DNA from: Haberlea rhodopensis
Lineage: Eukaryota > Streptophyta > Magnoliopsida > Lamiales > Gesneriaceae
Reading direction: 5' to 3'
DNA: 64,000 bases
NCBI GenBank assembly: GCA_907163345.1
Contig: CAJQUN010000152.1
Location: 434,001 to 498,000 of the forward strand
The notes below the pieces were generated by a model. The model did no database searches. It worked only from the letters and a program-made list of their open reading frames with translations, and had not been told where the DNA came from. The translations under genes and the position numbers were made by a program. Below are positions 12,977 through 24,208 of the stretch, piece by piece (position 1 is the first letter of the stretch; each line of letters begins with the position of its first letter).

Positions 12977-14954
12977 TATAACACCCATATTTTATATAAT
13001 AACAATAATATAATAATAATATAATTCTGAATAATAAATAAAAAAATCATTTTGAATTAATTTTAAAAACTTAATATTTGGCAACTTTCTCAACACTTGT
13101 ACACACTTCCACATCTCAATTCATGCACACGACCCCTATAAATACCCTCCTATTTCTTCAGATTTCACTCACAAAATTTCAGGTAGAATGTTAACAATTA
13201 GGAGAAAAGTTTGGTTTAGGAAAAATGTAGAAAATAGGGATAGAAATGAGAAAATTATGAAGAAAATACCAAATCTCCTCCAAGAAAAATCCAAAAATTT
13301 CACACAACACTCAGTGTACACCCATAAACATTTAGTATAGGAGGTGTTCAAAAATCAGCATCCAAATTCGTCCAAAAAATCAAAATCCCGAAGAACATTG
13401 AGCTGCCCAACCCAGAAAAACCCATTTCAAGGTATCAGTTTCAAGCTTCGATTCCGTGCCTTTATCAAATGATTTTAAACTTGGAATCTAAACAAACGTT
13501 GTTCAAAATGTGTTAAAGTTCATGGGTATGTCGGCCAATCGCTCAAAAGGCCGTCATAGGCACGAATTGCCGGCGACCAAAACACCTAGTTAATCATTTC
13601 AAAAACTCAAATTCTGGGCAAAATATGTTGAGAATTTCAAAATAGTTTCTAAACAAAAGATGTAGATCTTGATGCGACGAACACACGGTAAAATTTCAGC
13701 AGCGTGTGGTGGCCGGAGCTCGGCCACGTGCCGTCACGGTGGCGCGTGAACTTCACGCGCCTCCCCGATATTGAGTTTTCCGGTGGCCGAACATTTATGG
13801 ACTGATTTTAGGCATTTTCTGGAAAGTTTCGTGATTTTTCGACTTATTGTTGAATTATCATGAATATTTAAAGTCTTATTCAAAATTACCCAGACAAGTT
13901 TTGTACAAAACTAATTTTTATACAGATTCGACCACTTAGCTGGGTTAGTAATCACTATAAATTACTTATATTATGTTTATAGGAATTTCCTTGGCAACCA
14001 GGTTCAAAATCGAGTCAATCCAGTAAAATATCGTAAGCTAGTAAGGTGAGGTGTACCATTGATTTCTTGTTATATAGCCATTTTGGCACTTGGCCTGGAA
14101 TTTACAGTATTTTGTTATTCATTATCTCACCTTTTATATATTGTCATCATATTGTACATTATCTCGTTCCATTGGTCATCTTGATCTGCATGTTTATTTA
14201 TCTTGAATGTTATCGATTACTAATCGATCCTTTGATTGAACGAATCCTTTGACTGAATGAATGGAGCCATGGATATTTATCCACTGGACAACATGGCTTC
14301 GGCCCGGAAAGTGAGTCCAATGAACAACCGATGACACTCCGGTATATGGTTCATCTGAACAACGCGCACCGTTTCACGGTCCGGAGAATGGTTTACCTTG
14401 GCTCGTAAATGACTGAATGTACAGATCCCATCTGAATATGTGGGGAAAAGTGCTACACCGAACTGTCCGGTGGGAGCCACCTCTTTAGCCCATGATATTC
14501 ACTCTAAAATCATATATCGTCACTGTTCATTATTGACAATTGCTTGATTGTAAGATCTTTGTTACATGACATATCATATTGATACATTACACAGTTTGAT
14601 AATTACAGATATTAAAGCCATGTTATTCCCTCACTAAGTCCCCAAAGACTTAACCTCAGTTTTTCTTGTTATTTATTGTGAGTTCCAGAGACAGGAGTAT
14701 CAGAGCCAGAACCGGAGGGATATTAGGAAAAATGGAACTGTTGGCTTACCCGAAAACATTATAGTATTTTCTCTTTAATAAAGTGTCGGACTATTAATGA
14801 GTTTGTACTAGGTTGTATTTTTGTTACTAAATAGACTGTATAAACGCTTCCGCTACTAAAAATGAATGTTTGACTAAACGCTTCCGCTATTTCCCAATAG
14901 GTTTAAAACTCTCGTACATATTCAGAGAGAATGTGGTACCTGATAAGGGATACA
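12977..14954 (+). repeat. 3' LTR of the Ty3 remnant, full length
   Basis: Starts after the polypurine tract and ends near GGGATACA. The part from 13,754 on is shared with the truncated 5' copy, and 12,977-13,753 is present only here. It includes AT-rich sequence and a short coding-like stretch that I do not accept. Confidence 0.7.
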
Positions 14955-15123
14955 GTAATATGTGCCTGAGTCGGGTCTCACAACATGAGTATCAAGGGGA
15001 CAAAGATCCCAAAATATTTATCAGAGTTTCTGCCTCGAAGTGTAGTATCAATATCTCCTGCCCAAACATTCTCAGATCGATGAGATGACTATCAATCGGG
15101 CCTGATGCTCTTTGTAAATCCAT
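14955..15123 (-). pseudogene. PMD gene, N-terminal exon fragment
   Basis: On the minus strand, ATG at 15123 begins MDLQRASGPIDS, the usual opening of transposon PMD proteins. After a frameshift the reading continues HRSENVWAGDIDTTLRGRN toward 14,955, where the nested Ty3 element begins. The family's central 150 or so residues before the YSWGSAVLAYLYR block are missing between this fragment and the part resuming at 9,100. This indicates a deletion that also took the start of the 5' LTR. Confidence 0.6.
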
Positions 15124-15802
15124 CCTGAAATATTACACAATAAATATCAACATAACAAAAATATAAATATGACCACCACCACCACCCGCCACCATCCACC
15201 ACCGGCAGCCGGGCGCCGCCCCACCGCCGGTCGTCGCCGAAAAACGGCGGCCACCTCCAAACACCCCCAACGGCCCGTAAATCATCCGGCGGTCTCCTCC
15301 ACTCATCTCCAAACTATAACTATCTTTTCAATAACAACTACTAAACAACAAAAAGCAAACACAACAACAAAATAATTTAAATTTTACAACTTTCAAAAAT
15401 TTATATTACAGAAAAAAGTATTACATCAGCTTCAAGAATGATAAACAACTAAGCTCCTGTAAACCACAACAACTTTGAAATTTGGTAAAAAAAAAAAAGT
15501 GGAATGATTTTGGAAATTTTGGGGGAAAATTTCGTCTAGAAGAGGATGAGAAAGGAAGAAAGAAAGGAAGAAGAATAAGAAGAAGGAGAAGGGTCGGCAC
15601 GCCATCTCTTCAATAAAAAAACTATTTTTTCAATAATATTTTTTAAAAAATATCTAAAGGAGACATCTTAGATATCTGAAGGCGCCATCTTAGATGACGT
15701 CTTCACTAATTTTTTAATTCAGAAATGAAGACGTCATCCGAAGTGGCGACTTCAACTGAAGTCGCCACTTCAAATGGTTTTTTAAGTTACTTTAAAAATA
15801 TT
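15124..15802. other. PMD upstream region and MULE subterminal zone
   Basis: 15,165-15,300 is GC-rich and codes only low-complexity peptides in any frame (His/Pro/Arg/Thr-rich on +, Gly-rich on -). 15,540-15,600 is a purine-rich GAAGGAAGAAG tract. 15,660-15,780 holds GACGTCATC/GATGACGTC palindromes matching the left subterminal zone. It is probably the promoter and leader of the antisense PMD gene. Confidence 0.45.
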
Positions 15803-15838
15803 TTAAAATATCGATTATTTTGTTAAATTAATTATTTT
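15803..15838 (-). repeat. Right terminal inverted repeat of MULE
   Basis: Reverse complement of 4241-4275. This pairing defines the proposed element ends. Confidence 0.7.
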
Positions 15839-16300
15839 TATACGTTAATTCATTTAAAAACTCTACATAATATTCTATTTTATTTTCATTTACATTTATC
15901 AAGTTAATTTTATGATAAATTATAAAAACGTAATTAAAAATATATGTTCAAAATTATGACGCATAAATAGAATTATATAATATGCTAAGCTAGTATTATA
16001 TTGCATCCCTATCTTCATTAGGTGAAATTATATCACGACACAATTGAAGTGTAGGAGGACCTGATCTATTCAAAAATATTGGATTTTGTTATACATCAGT
16101 ACACATAAATATAGGTCTCCCTGCAACAATTTCCAGTTTATATATGTCTTGGAGTTTGCCGACCCGATGCATACCATAATTTCCATGCTCCCAATCGCCG
16201 TAGCATTTGATGCCAGGGAGAATCAGACTGTGTGGTCTGAAAGGACACCTCCGTCGACCTAAACAGAACATGCATCCTCGTTGTCTCCGCCTTACAGAAA
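15839..16300. other. Spacer upstream of LACS gene
   Basis: AT-rich to about 16,010, then a 61-codon minus-strand open stretch (16,089-16,271) that I do not recognise and that could be chance or a decayed fragment. The LACS promoter must overlap this zone, but no TATA box stands out. Confidence 0.35.
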
Positions 16301-16438
16301 ATGCCTAAAATCATCACTCCATCTTAAGTCTCGATTTTTGAGAAACTCATTTTCACGCTGGTTTCGAGTATTGTCAATCGTTTCTAGCAAATTTTCAATA
16401 TAATTTGTCGGAAAAGATTGATTACCAATTGCTTAGAG
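16301..16438 (+). promoter_or_regulatory. Probable 5' UTR exon of the LACS gene
   Basis: A GAG|GTATGC donor at 16438/16439 and a pyrimidine-rich intron reaching the acceptor GGACAG at 17061, one base before the start codon, suggest a leader intron of about 620 bp. Leader introns just before the ATG are common in plant genes. The 5' limit is a guess. Confidence 0.45.
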
Positions 16439-17062
16439 GTATGCTGTTTTATGTTAAATGAAAGTACTTTTTTAGTAATTTCTCGAATTGGGTGTATTTG
16501 TTTTTTTTTTTCCTTCAATGTTATTGCGTATGCTGTTTTCCGAACTTGGGCATAGTCATTTGCTTACAGATTTCACCTTTTTTGTTGGATTTTTGCTTTG
16601 TTTTCTTGTTTCTTGAAATGGGCCATTTTTGGATTTCTATATTCTTCAATGACAAAATGTCATGTTTATGGCTGCTTGGTCAGTGTGAGCTTATTCAAGT
16701 AATGCTATAATATGTGTGGAGTACACTGGCTTTAGAATGCTTGTTGCTTAAACCTTGTGCTGCATTATTCATTTTTTCATGCAACGCCTTCTAGGGATTT
16801 TTTTTTTATTATAAAGATAGTAGAAAGTCTGTGTTGGTTTGTTGGTTGACTTGTTATTTTGGTTAAGTTTGACATTCGAACACCGCGTGTAAGAATGGGT
16901 CGTTGTTATTGTCTGAGAGTTGATTGATCTTAGTCAAAACCATCTAGGTGAAAATTAAGCAATTCAGTGAAGAAAATTGTTTAATATTATCCATATAGTC
17001 GTTTCATTATGCAACTTTAGGTTTTTTGATTATCCAAACTGATTTATCTGCCTCTGGACAGA

Positions 17063-20000
17063 ATGGGTCCTTATTATGTTGGAGTCATTATTCCACTTGT
17101 GCTTACGATGATAATCCGGAATACAAAAAAGGAGAAAAAGAGAGGTTTGATGGTGGATGTTGGCGGGGAAACTGGTTATGCAATCCGAAACTGTAGGTTT
17201 GTATCCCCAATTGAAACGGCGTGGGAAGGGGTCACCACTCTTGCGGAGCTATTCGAGCAGTCATGCAAAAAACATACTTACAAAAAGTTATTGGGGACTC
17301 GGAAATTAATCGCAAAAGAAGTGGAAATATCTTCAGATGGAAGGTCTTTTGAGAAGCTTCATTTAGGTGATTATGAGTGGTTGAGTTATGGGCAAGTGTT
17401 TGAATCAGTTTGCAACTTTGCCTCTGGTTTAGTGCAACTCGGACATCAAAGGGGGGAACGTGCAGCAATATTTGCTGATACATGTGAAGAATGGTTCATC
17501 GCGTTGCAGGTAACTAATGTGCACGTTACTAGGGAACGGCATTTACTTTAGAGCCAATTTGTAAATCACAATACGGTCTTTATATTTGAAACCATGTATT
17601 AATTGATTCTGCTATCTGATCACTGATATACCAAAGTGCAGCCATCCAGGATTGTGTTTATTATCCAAATTCCACTTTTATTTTCACATAGTCTAATTAA
17701 ACGATGAAATTAGAAATATTTTTAAGGAGTTGTGAATCATCCGTTGACTCTAGATTTTACCCTTTAATGCTTACATAACATATAATTGTAAATTGCCTTG
17801 GGTCCAGGGCTGTTTTAGGCGCAATGTGAGTGTTGTGACAATTTATGCATCTCTCGGGGAAGAGGCTCTGTGTCACTCATTTAATGAGGTATTTCTTTTG
17901 GTTTTCCAGTGATTTAAATCTATTTATGCTTCAATCACCAGCCAACTCATACTCAAATAAGTATAGCATACCATCATGAAAAATGCCAATGTTTCAGACT
18001 GAGGTTACCACTGTGATTTGTGGATACAAAGAATTGAAGAAACTAGCAAATATAAGTGGACAGCTTGACACTGTAAAGCGTATAATATGCATTGATGCCG
18101 AATTTCAGTTGGATACACCATTGGGTTCTGGCAGCAGTAGCTGGACCGTCAGTTCTTTTTCTGATGTAGAAAAGCTGGGCGGTGAAAATCCTGTTGAAGC
18201 AGACTTACCTCTTTCAGTGGATATTGCTGTGATAATGTACACAAGTGGTAGTACTGGTTTGCCAAAGGTTAGTGTTAAACATCAAAATATATAGCATAGA
18301 ATTAGATTCAAGATTAGTTAGATTATGGTGGTTTTGAATATGATAATATTGTAATTTAGTTATATGAAAGGCTTTCTACCATATTTATATCAAGATTATG
18401 GTTGAGCCCTGTAAATCTTATGACATGTTGCATTCTCTATTCATTCACTTTTGTGACTCACCCGATCTGTCATGCTGATTAAGATTATTTTATTTGTTTT
18501 ATTTCCTTGTATATTATATGGCAAAACTAGATAAGGTGAATCACCTAGAAAAATGGCGTAAAAATATCCCATAGCTGCAAAGTTCACATTTATTAATGAC
18601 AATTCAAATGTGTAATAAAGTTCATTTTTAGTGTTATCAGTAGGAAATTGAATTTCTAGCAATATTTATCTTCTTCGAGGACTTAAAATGCATATGCCCT
18701 ACGGTATATCGACATACTCCCTCCTTTGTTAAATGCTAGATGTAGAATGAGCTTTGTATCTATTATCATGAATATAATATATTTTTTTCATTTTATTCTA
18801 GAGATGATGGAACTTCAGACTATCCGTTGGCTTAGACTTGATGTTTTTCTTTCATAAAGCTGTATCTAGTTTCAAAGCTTCCGGTTCTCTAGCATTCCGA
18901 ACTGCCTGAATGAACTTTTTGAACAACTTTTGTCACCACGTGCTGTATACCAATGGACCGGCGATTCTTGATTATTGTGCCGTACATTCATGTAAATATC
19001 GTTTATGTAAATCTCCTTTTTCAAAGAAATGTTTGAATTATTAGCTTGCAATGTTAATTATTACTTGTGATAGCTTATAGCAATTTAGCAGGTCTGTGTT
19101 TAACTGGTAACCGAGCATGAAAAATTGCCAACGATAGGGCTTAATTTAGCCATGGATACGTAGGAGTTAGAAGCACTAATAAATGACTGTTTTCAACATA
19201 TAAAATTCCATAATTTACTTATTTAACTCGCCACTTGTTTTGTTAAGTGGGTTGGCGCACGAGTTATATATATTTTTGTACCTGGGCCTGAGTTTAACTG
19301 TTTATTTTTTTATCTTGCAGGGCGTTATGATGACACATGGCAATGTTTTAGCGACAGTATCTGCTGTGCTGACAATTGTTCCTGGACTTGGAAATCAGGA
19401 TGTATATTTAGCGTACCTACCACTGGCTCACATTCTTGAACTAGCAGCTGAGGTATGGAATGCTATCCAGTTAAATATGTTGGCAACTATAACTTATAAT
19501 ATGATGATTGGTCAATCCATTGTTGAAAATATTTTTGAAAATCTTATTTAGACCAATCCATTGTTGAAAATATTTTGAAAATCTTATTTACTACAGAATA
19601 TTATGGCAGCAATTGGAATTTCTATTGGATATGGATCTCCTTTCACTCTTACTGATACTTCTAATAAGATAAAGAAAGGAACAAAAGGGGATGCCTTGAT
19701 ACTAAGGCCAACATTGATGGCAGCTGTGCCAGCTATTCTTGACCGTGTCCGAGACGGTGTGCGTAAAAAGGTCTGAAATCTCTTCATATTCTAGATGCTT
19801 TACTACTTTCTATTTTTCTTAAATTTTAAATTTTGCGGAGTTGGAGCAACATTCTGATAAAACTTCAGATAGATGCTACTGGTGGACTATCCAAGAGATT
19901 ATTTGATTTGGCCTATGCTCGTCGGTTGTCTTCATTAAATGGCAGCTGGTTTGGGGCATGGGGGGTAGAGAAACTTTTGTGGGACCTTTTGGTTTTTAGA

Positions 20001-22614
20001 AAAGTTCGAGCAATTTTGGGTGGTCGGATCCGTTTCATACTTTCTGGAGGCGCTCCTCTTTCTGGTGACACCCAAAGATTTATCAATATTTGTCTTGGGT
20101 TAGTATTGCTTTTTCATTGACTAAACTGTAAATAGGCCCCATGCCCCCGTTTTTTTTTTGTTTTTGTTTTAAATTAATGTATTCATCGTCTAATCGTTTG
20201 CTATTTTCAGTGCTCCAATTGGTCAAGGATATGGCCTTACTGAAACCTGCGCGGGTGGGACTTTTAGTGAATATGACGATACATCTGTTGGTCGCGTTGG
20301 TGCTCCGCTACCTTGCTCTGTCATCAAGGTTTATTAAATATAACATCGCTCCCCATCTATGATACGGAATACTCCTGTAACTTAGGAGTTCAGTTTTGTT
20401 TTATTATTAATTCTTGCCTTTGAATTGCCGAATAGAGAGAAAAATAGCTCATGGATATAGTTTTTGGGTAAAAGTAATCTTTGATGTTAATCTTTTTCAT
20501 GTAAAAAAATCATAGACATGAACTGATTCTGGAACCACTGCATGACCTCTACTTCAAACTGGACACGGGTTTGCAATTTTCCACAATTGTTTTTCTCCGC
20601 ACTAATTTTTTTTTTTACGGTAATCATTTTAAATTTTAGTTGGTTGATTGGCTTGAGGGAGGATATTTAACAACCGATTCTCGAAAACCACGGGGAGAAA
20701 TAGTTGTTGGTGGGCCGAACGTTACTCTTGGCTACTTTAAAAATGAGGAGAAAACAAACGAAGTATACAAGGTAATCATTTCCGTGCTTTTCTTAATTCT
20801 TACATCATATGCCTTTTAAGCATATGGTTTTACCATTCAATTTTTTATTTCTTCTGTCACTCGAAGGTGGACGAGAGAGGGATGAGGTGGTTCTACACTG
20901 GTGACATAGGCCAATTCCACGCCGATGGTTGCCTGGAGATTGTTGATCGTAAAAAGGACATCGTTAAACTCCATCATGGGGAATATGTTTCCTTAGGGAA
21001 GGTAAGGTACAAATGAAGGATGCGACGGAGCTAGAGGGGGGTAGGCATGAGTGATGCTTCCTCCTCTCTTAAATTTTCCTTTATATACATAAATTTTTTA
21101 TTTCAACCCCCTTAAATTTTCGGAGTTTTAGTTTCACCCTCATAGAATCTTGGCTCTGCTACTGAAAGTGTTTTTATATTTATATTTGTGTTCCTGTAAG
21201 AAAAGTCTCGTTTCGGATCTCAATGATTTAACGTGCAGGTTGAAGCTGCTCTGAGTATTAGCCCATACATTGACAACATAATGTTGCATGCCAACTCTTT
21301 CCATAGTTTTTGCGTAGCCTTAGTGGTGGCTTCGCAGGCCGCTCTGGAAGCCTGGGCTTCGAACCAAGGGGTGATTTATTCTAACTTTTCGGACTTGTGC
21401 GAGAAGGAAGAGACTGTGAAGGAAGTTTCCAGTTCAATAGTAAAGGTACTTATCATTCTGATAGAGTTTCAGCAGTGATGAGTTTATTTTAATGTCAAAA
21501 TGGTGCAAACTCGACCTTCTCTTGATAATTTGATTACTTGAGCTCGAGGGCAGTCAAACATTTGACTCACTTTTTTAGTATGGTTCTCCGTTTTCTTGTT
21601 GATAACATGTGAACATTTTTTCTTATTTGAAACCTCGAAATCGGGATAATTATCAGTACCATCCCTATAGTTTGTCTATTTTCCCAGTTTAATCCCTGAT
21701 GTGCCAAAACCATCCCTATACTTTCCCATGTGGCCCAAATTATATATCCCTGCCATCAATGTGCGGTTATCATTAACAGAGAGTCCTAACAATCCCCCAA
21801 ATTGATGTTCCCAACCTCTATTTTCATTACTATAGCCATACCAAAACATGATCAAAAGAGACAAAAACACTACATTAGCGACAACATATTCATTTTTTGG
21901 TACCTGAAGCTTGCAAGGATGATGTTACACTCTTTTACTTTGAAATCTTCTGGATCATGACAGACTTCGACAAAAGTTTTACTAGTGCAAAAATTACTTG
22001 TCCTAGATTTCTTCGGTCACTTGTAGGAGATCTCAATGTAGACATTGTTATATTTTTTGCTTTTTTTAATGGGTTCTCTAAAGCTATATGATAAATGTAC
22101 GATTATTTTCTTAAGTATCCAGTAATATTTTGAAATCATATTGGAATTAATAGTGCACTGGTATCACAAACATCTCTACCCTATGCTTAGAAAAATATGT
22201 TTATAGTTAAGTTAGGGATGTGTTTGGGCCAAATTGGAAAGTATAGGGATGGTTTTGGCACATCAGGGACAACTGGAAGACAAACAAACTATGGGGATGA
22301 CAGTGATAGTTATCCCCCTCGAAAGCTGTATTTTAAACACTTCGGTCAACAAATATGTATCCCATTTGGTCGTTTTTTGTCACCACCTCTATCCCTTTCA
22401 ATTTTCGTGGTCCATTAAGATTGTTTTGCTACATTAATCTCCCGTGCAGGCAGCAAAGGCAGCCCGACTAGAAAAGTTCGAGATCCCAGCGAAGATCAGG
22501 TTACTTTCTGAAGCATGGACTCCAGAATCTGGCCTTGTAACCGCGGCACTCAAGCTCAAGAGAGAGGTCATTCGGAAAACCTTCTCCGACGATCTCAACA
22601 AGCTATATCCATAG
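17063..22614 (+). CDS. LACS9: Long-chain acyl-CoA synthetase, LACS9/LACS8 type
   Basis: Eleven coding exons with GT-AG borders: 17063-17509, 17808-17888, 17998-18267, 19321-19452, 19597-19770, 19869-20098, 20211-20328, 20640-20771, 20867-21001, 21239-21445 and 22450-22614. They total 2,091 nt, giving 696 residues plus stop, close to the plant family's usual length. The reaction is fatty acid + ATP + CoA to acyl-CoA + AMP + PPi. Visible motifs: an N-terminal hydrophobic anchor (YYVGVIIPLVLTMII, residues 4-18); the AMP-binding P-loop [20 protein letters not shown] across the exon 3/4 border; LSGGAPLSGDTQRF; GQGYGLTETCAGG; WFYTGDIG; and DRKKDIVKLHHGEYVSLGK. The C-terminus matches plant LACS9 (FEIPAKI, then VTAALKLKRE). 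LACS9 is known from the plastid outer envelope and LACS8 from the ER; I favour LACS9 by overall resemblance but cannot separate them surely. No frame damage is seen. Intron 10 contains a MULE-type element. Confidence 0.93.
21655..22304. mobile_element. Non-autonomous MULE-type element in LACS intron 10
   Basis: About 85-95 bases at the left end (21,655 on; landmarks CATCCCTATAGTTTGTC and CCTGATGTGCCAAAACCATC) return as reverse complement at the right end (to about 22,304; GATGGTTTTGGCACATCAGG and GACAAACAAACTATGGGGATG). Likely 9-bp target duplications are ATAATTATC (21,646-21,654) and ATAGTTATC (22,306-22,314), differing at one base. Long inverted ends with 9-bp duplications fit MULEs. The interior of about 470 bp shows no transposase. 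The element lies wholly in the intron and leaves both splice sites intact. Confidence 0.75.
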
Positions 22615-23305
22615 TGAAAATAAAAAGAAAACCTTTCTTTTTTACATGTGTATGCAGATACCTTAAAATTTTGGTTACACCATTTTCATTCTGTCTTTGT
22701 TAATTAAATCTCAACATTTTGGTGTGTTTTTTTGGGTTTCTTTTTTCTTTTTTTCCTTCTTGTTTACAACCTAAACTTTGTTGCTAGTTAGCTGATTTTG
22801 TTCGAGGACTCTTTGGTTTGTCGCATGTTGCCTAAAACCAACATGAGAATTGGTAGCAAATTTATGAATCTTGGATACATAAATAAATAAATATGACCCC
22901 AACCCCTTAATGCTAAAATTATTTAAATCAGTAAGTTAGGCCAGGACCAATTTGGAATGTGGAAATAGATGGCTCCTTTGAGCTTGTCGTACCGGGTTTG
23001 CCTAGTGCGATTTACATGTTCCGGGGGTTTACTGGATCAATCCGGGGGTTTATTGGATCAGTCCGGGGGTTTTACCTAGTACACACTCTAAGGGTAGCAC
23101 GCTATAAAAAAAATTAACTTAATATTTTTTTGGAGCAAATTTATACAAATTCAGTGTATCAGAATATAATACTAACTTTTAAACACACCTCGTTGGAGCA
23201 AAAAAGTGCCACAAATAGGCATCACACAGACGCACACACACCCAATATATATGATAGAAGTTTTTCTTCATTTCATATTTCTCATGATAAAGAACAGACA
23301 TATAT
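22615..23305. other. LACS 3' UTR and intergenic spacer with a short tandem repeat
   Basis: T-rich 3' UTR-like sequence follows the stop codon. At about 23,019-23,077 a 21-base unit, CCGGGGGTTTACTGGATCA with small changes, occurs nearly three times. Nothing else is supported. Confidence 0.5.
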
Positions 23306-24208
23306 ATGAAGGTTACAGAGAGCAACAGAGATGGTTACAGTAAATGTTGCCATTTTCATCCAAGACATATAGTTGTAGGTGTGTGTGCATTTTGCTTGAA
23401 TGAGAGTCTCTTAGTTTTAGCAGCTAATTCAGACAAAACCAAAATCCATCAGCTTCACCAAAACACAAATATCCACACATTTTACAATATTTTCTCTCTC
23501 AAAGGTTTTTATAGTCGTACCGAAGTTAAACAGAAGAAATCTGATAATCAGAATCTGGTCATCTCTTCATCTGTGTGCAGCCAAGAAGGTATGATTTGCT
23601 GATAAAGAATCTGATCCTAATTTTGGATGTGAATTCTGCTATTTTAGAAATTTTTTTCATATTCGTGCAAGAAGTATAATGTAGGATCCATTATTTGATG
23701 ACAGAGCCAAATTCATGTACATAAAAATAGAGAATGTTTACTTTGTTTCTTTATATATATGAGCCTGTCAGTTTGCTTATGTAAGATCTTTAATTCACCA
23801 CACAAAAGGAAACTAATTTTTATTGTTTATACAAGAAAGTTTGGAATCTGATTACAACTACCACATCATCAATAACTTATGATATTATTTCTGTGAGTCA
23901 TTTCAGATTCTTTCATATCGATCAAATTTGAAGACAATGGTTTTGCATCCTGGGACAAAGGGAGGATCTCCAAAACACCACTTGATCATCAAAGTGAACA
24001 TGGCAATTGCAACGATGCCAAGAAGATCCAAAGTGTGGTAGATCATGTGAAAAATCGTGCATCAATGCTGAGGTGGCGAAGGCGTATCGGCCACATCTTT
24101 CATCTCATTAGATGGAAGAGGTCCAACAAAGGCAATTTGTGCCATGGCGCAAAGCTTGAAGGAGCAAAGTTTAGATATGGATGGATGAGGAATCTCACAA
24201 AGAATTGA
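23306..24208 (+). CDS. Uncharacterised plant protein with N-terminal Cys/His motif (two exons)
   Basis: Exon 1 is 23306-23588 (donor GAAG|GTATGA) and exon 2 is 23907-24208 (acceptor TTTCAG, stop TGA). Together they give 585 nt, or 194 residues. The N-terminus has CCHFHPRHIVVGVCAFCLNE, a Cys/His arrangement (HP...GxCxxCLxE) like that opening several plant families, including the DUF740/OCTOPUS-like group. The middle is polar. The C-terminus is strongly basic and conserved-looking (MLRWRRRIGHIFHLIRWKRS, then FRYGWMRNLTKN), which may bind membrane or nucleic acid; that is inference. From memory, similar small proteins with the same exon join (SFISIKFEDNGFASWDK starting exon 2) exist in other dicots without known function. 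The clean frame across the splice and the two conserved ends argue for a real gene. Confidence 0.75.

Larger units (their letters stand above)
9101..14954 (+). mobile_element. Ty3-type LTR retrotransposon remnant, inserted in the PMD gene
   Basis: Two direct repeats, 9101-10310 and 13754-14952, agree at about 97% by eye and flank a gag region. A purine-rich tract (GAAGGAGGGAAGA, 12,964-12,975) comes just before 12,977, where TATAACACCC looks like an LTR start (cf. TGTAACACCC). The 3' LTR would then be about 12,977-14,954, and the 5' LTR lacks its first 777 or so bases. Pol is almost entirely missing: only a protease relic follows gag. The insertion splits the PMD gene, whose parts flank it on both sides. 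Confidence 0.75.
4241..15838. mobile_element. Mutator-like element (MULE) carrying antisense PMD gene, with nested Ty3 retrotransposon
   Basis: Bounded by inverted ends that match over about 35 bases: 4241-4275 reads ATTAATTTAACAAAATAATC then GATATTTTAA, and its reverse complement stands at 15803-15838. Just inside each end are repeated blocks such as GGCGTCATCTGAGATGACGC-like words (about 4,296-4,475 and 15,660-15,780), which fits the GC-richer subterminal zones of MULEs. Inside are a MULE transposase pseudogene (+) and a plant-mobile-domain pseudogene (-). Removing the nested LTR element leaves about 5.7 kb. The exact outer limits and any 9-bp target duplication are not clear, because the flanks are AT-rich and diverged. 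The element is surely inactive. Confidence 0.7.

Noticed and set aside
15169..15375. 68-codon frame rich in Thr, His, Pro and Arg
   Set aside because: Low-complexity translation of a GC-rich simple-sequence stretch, probably the leader region of the antisense PMD gene.
16089..16271. 60-codon minus-strand frame upstream of LACS
   Set aside because: No recognisable domain and no supporting splice signals; it overlaps the expected LACS promoter.
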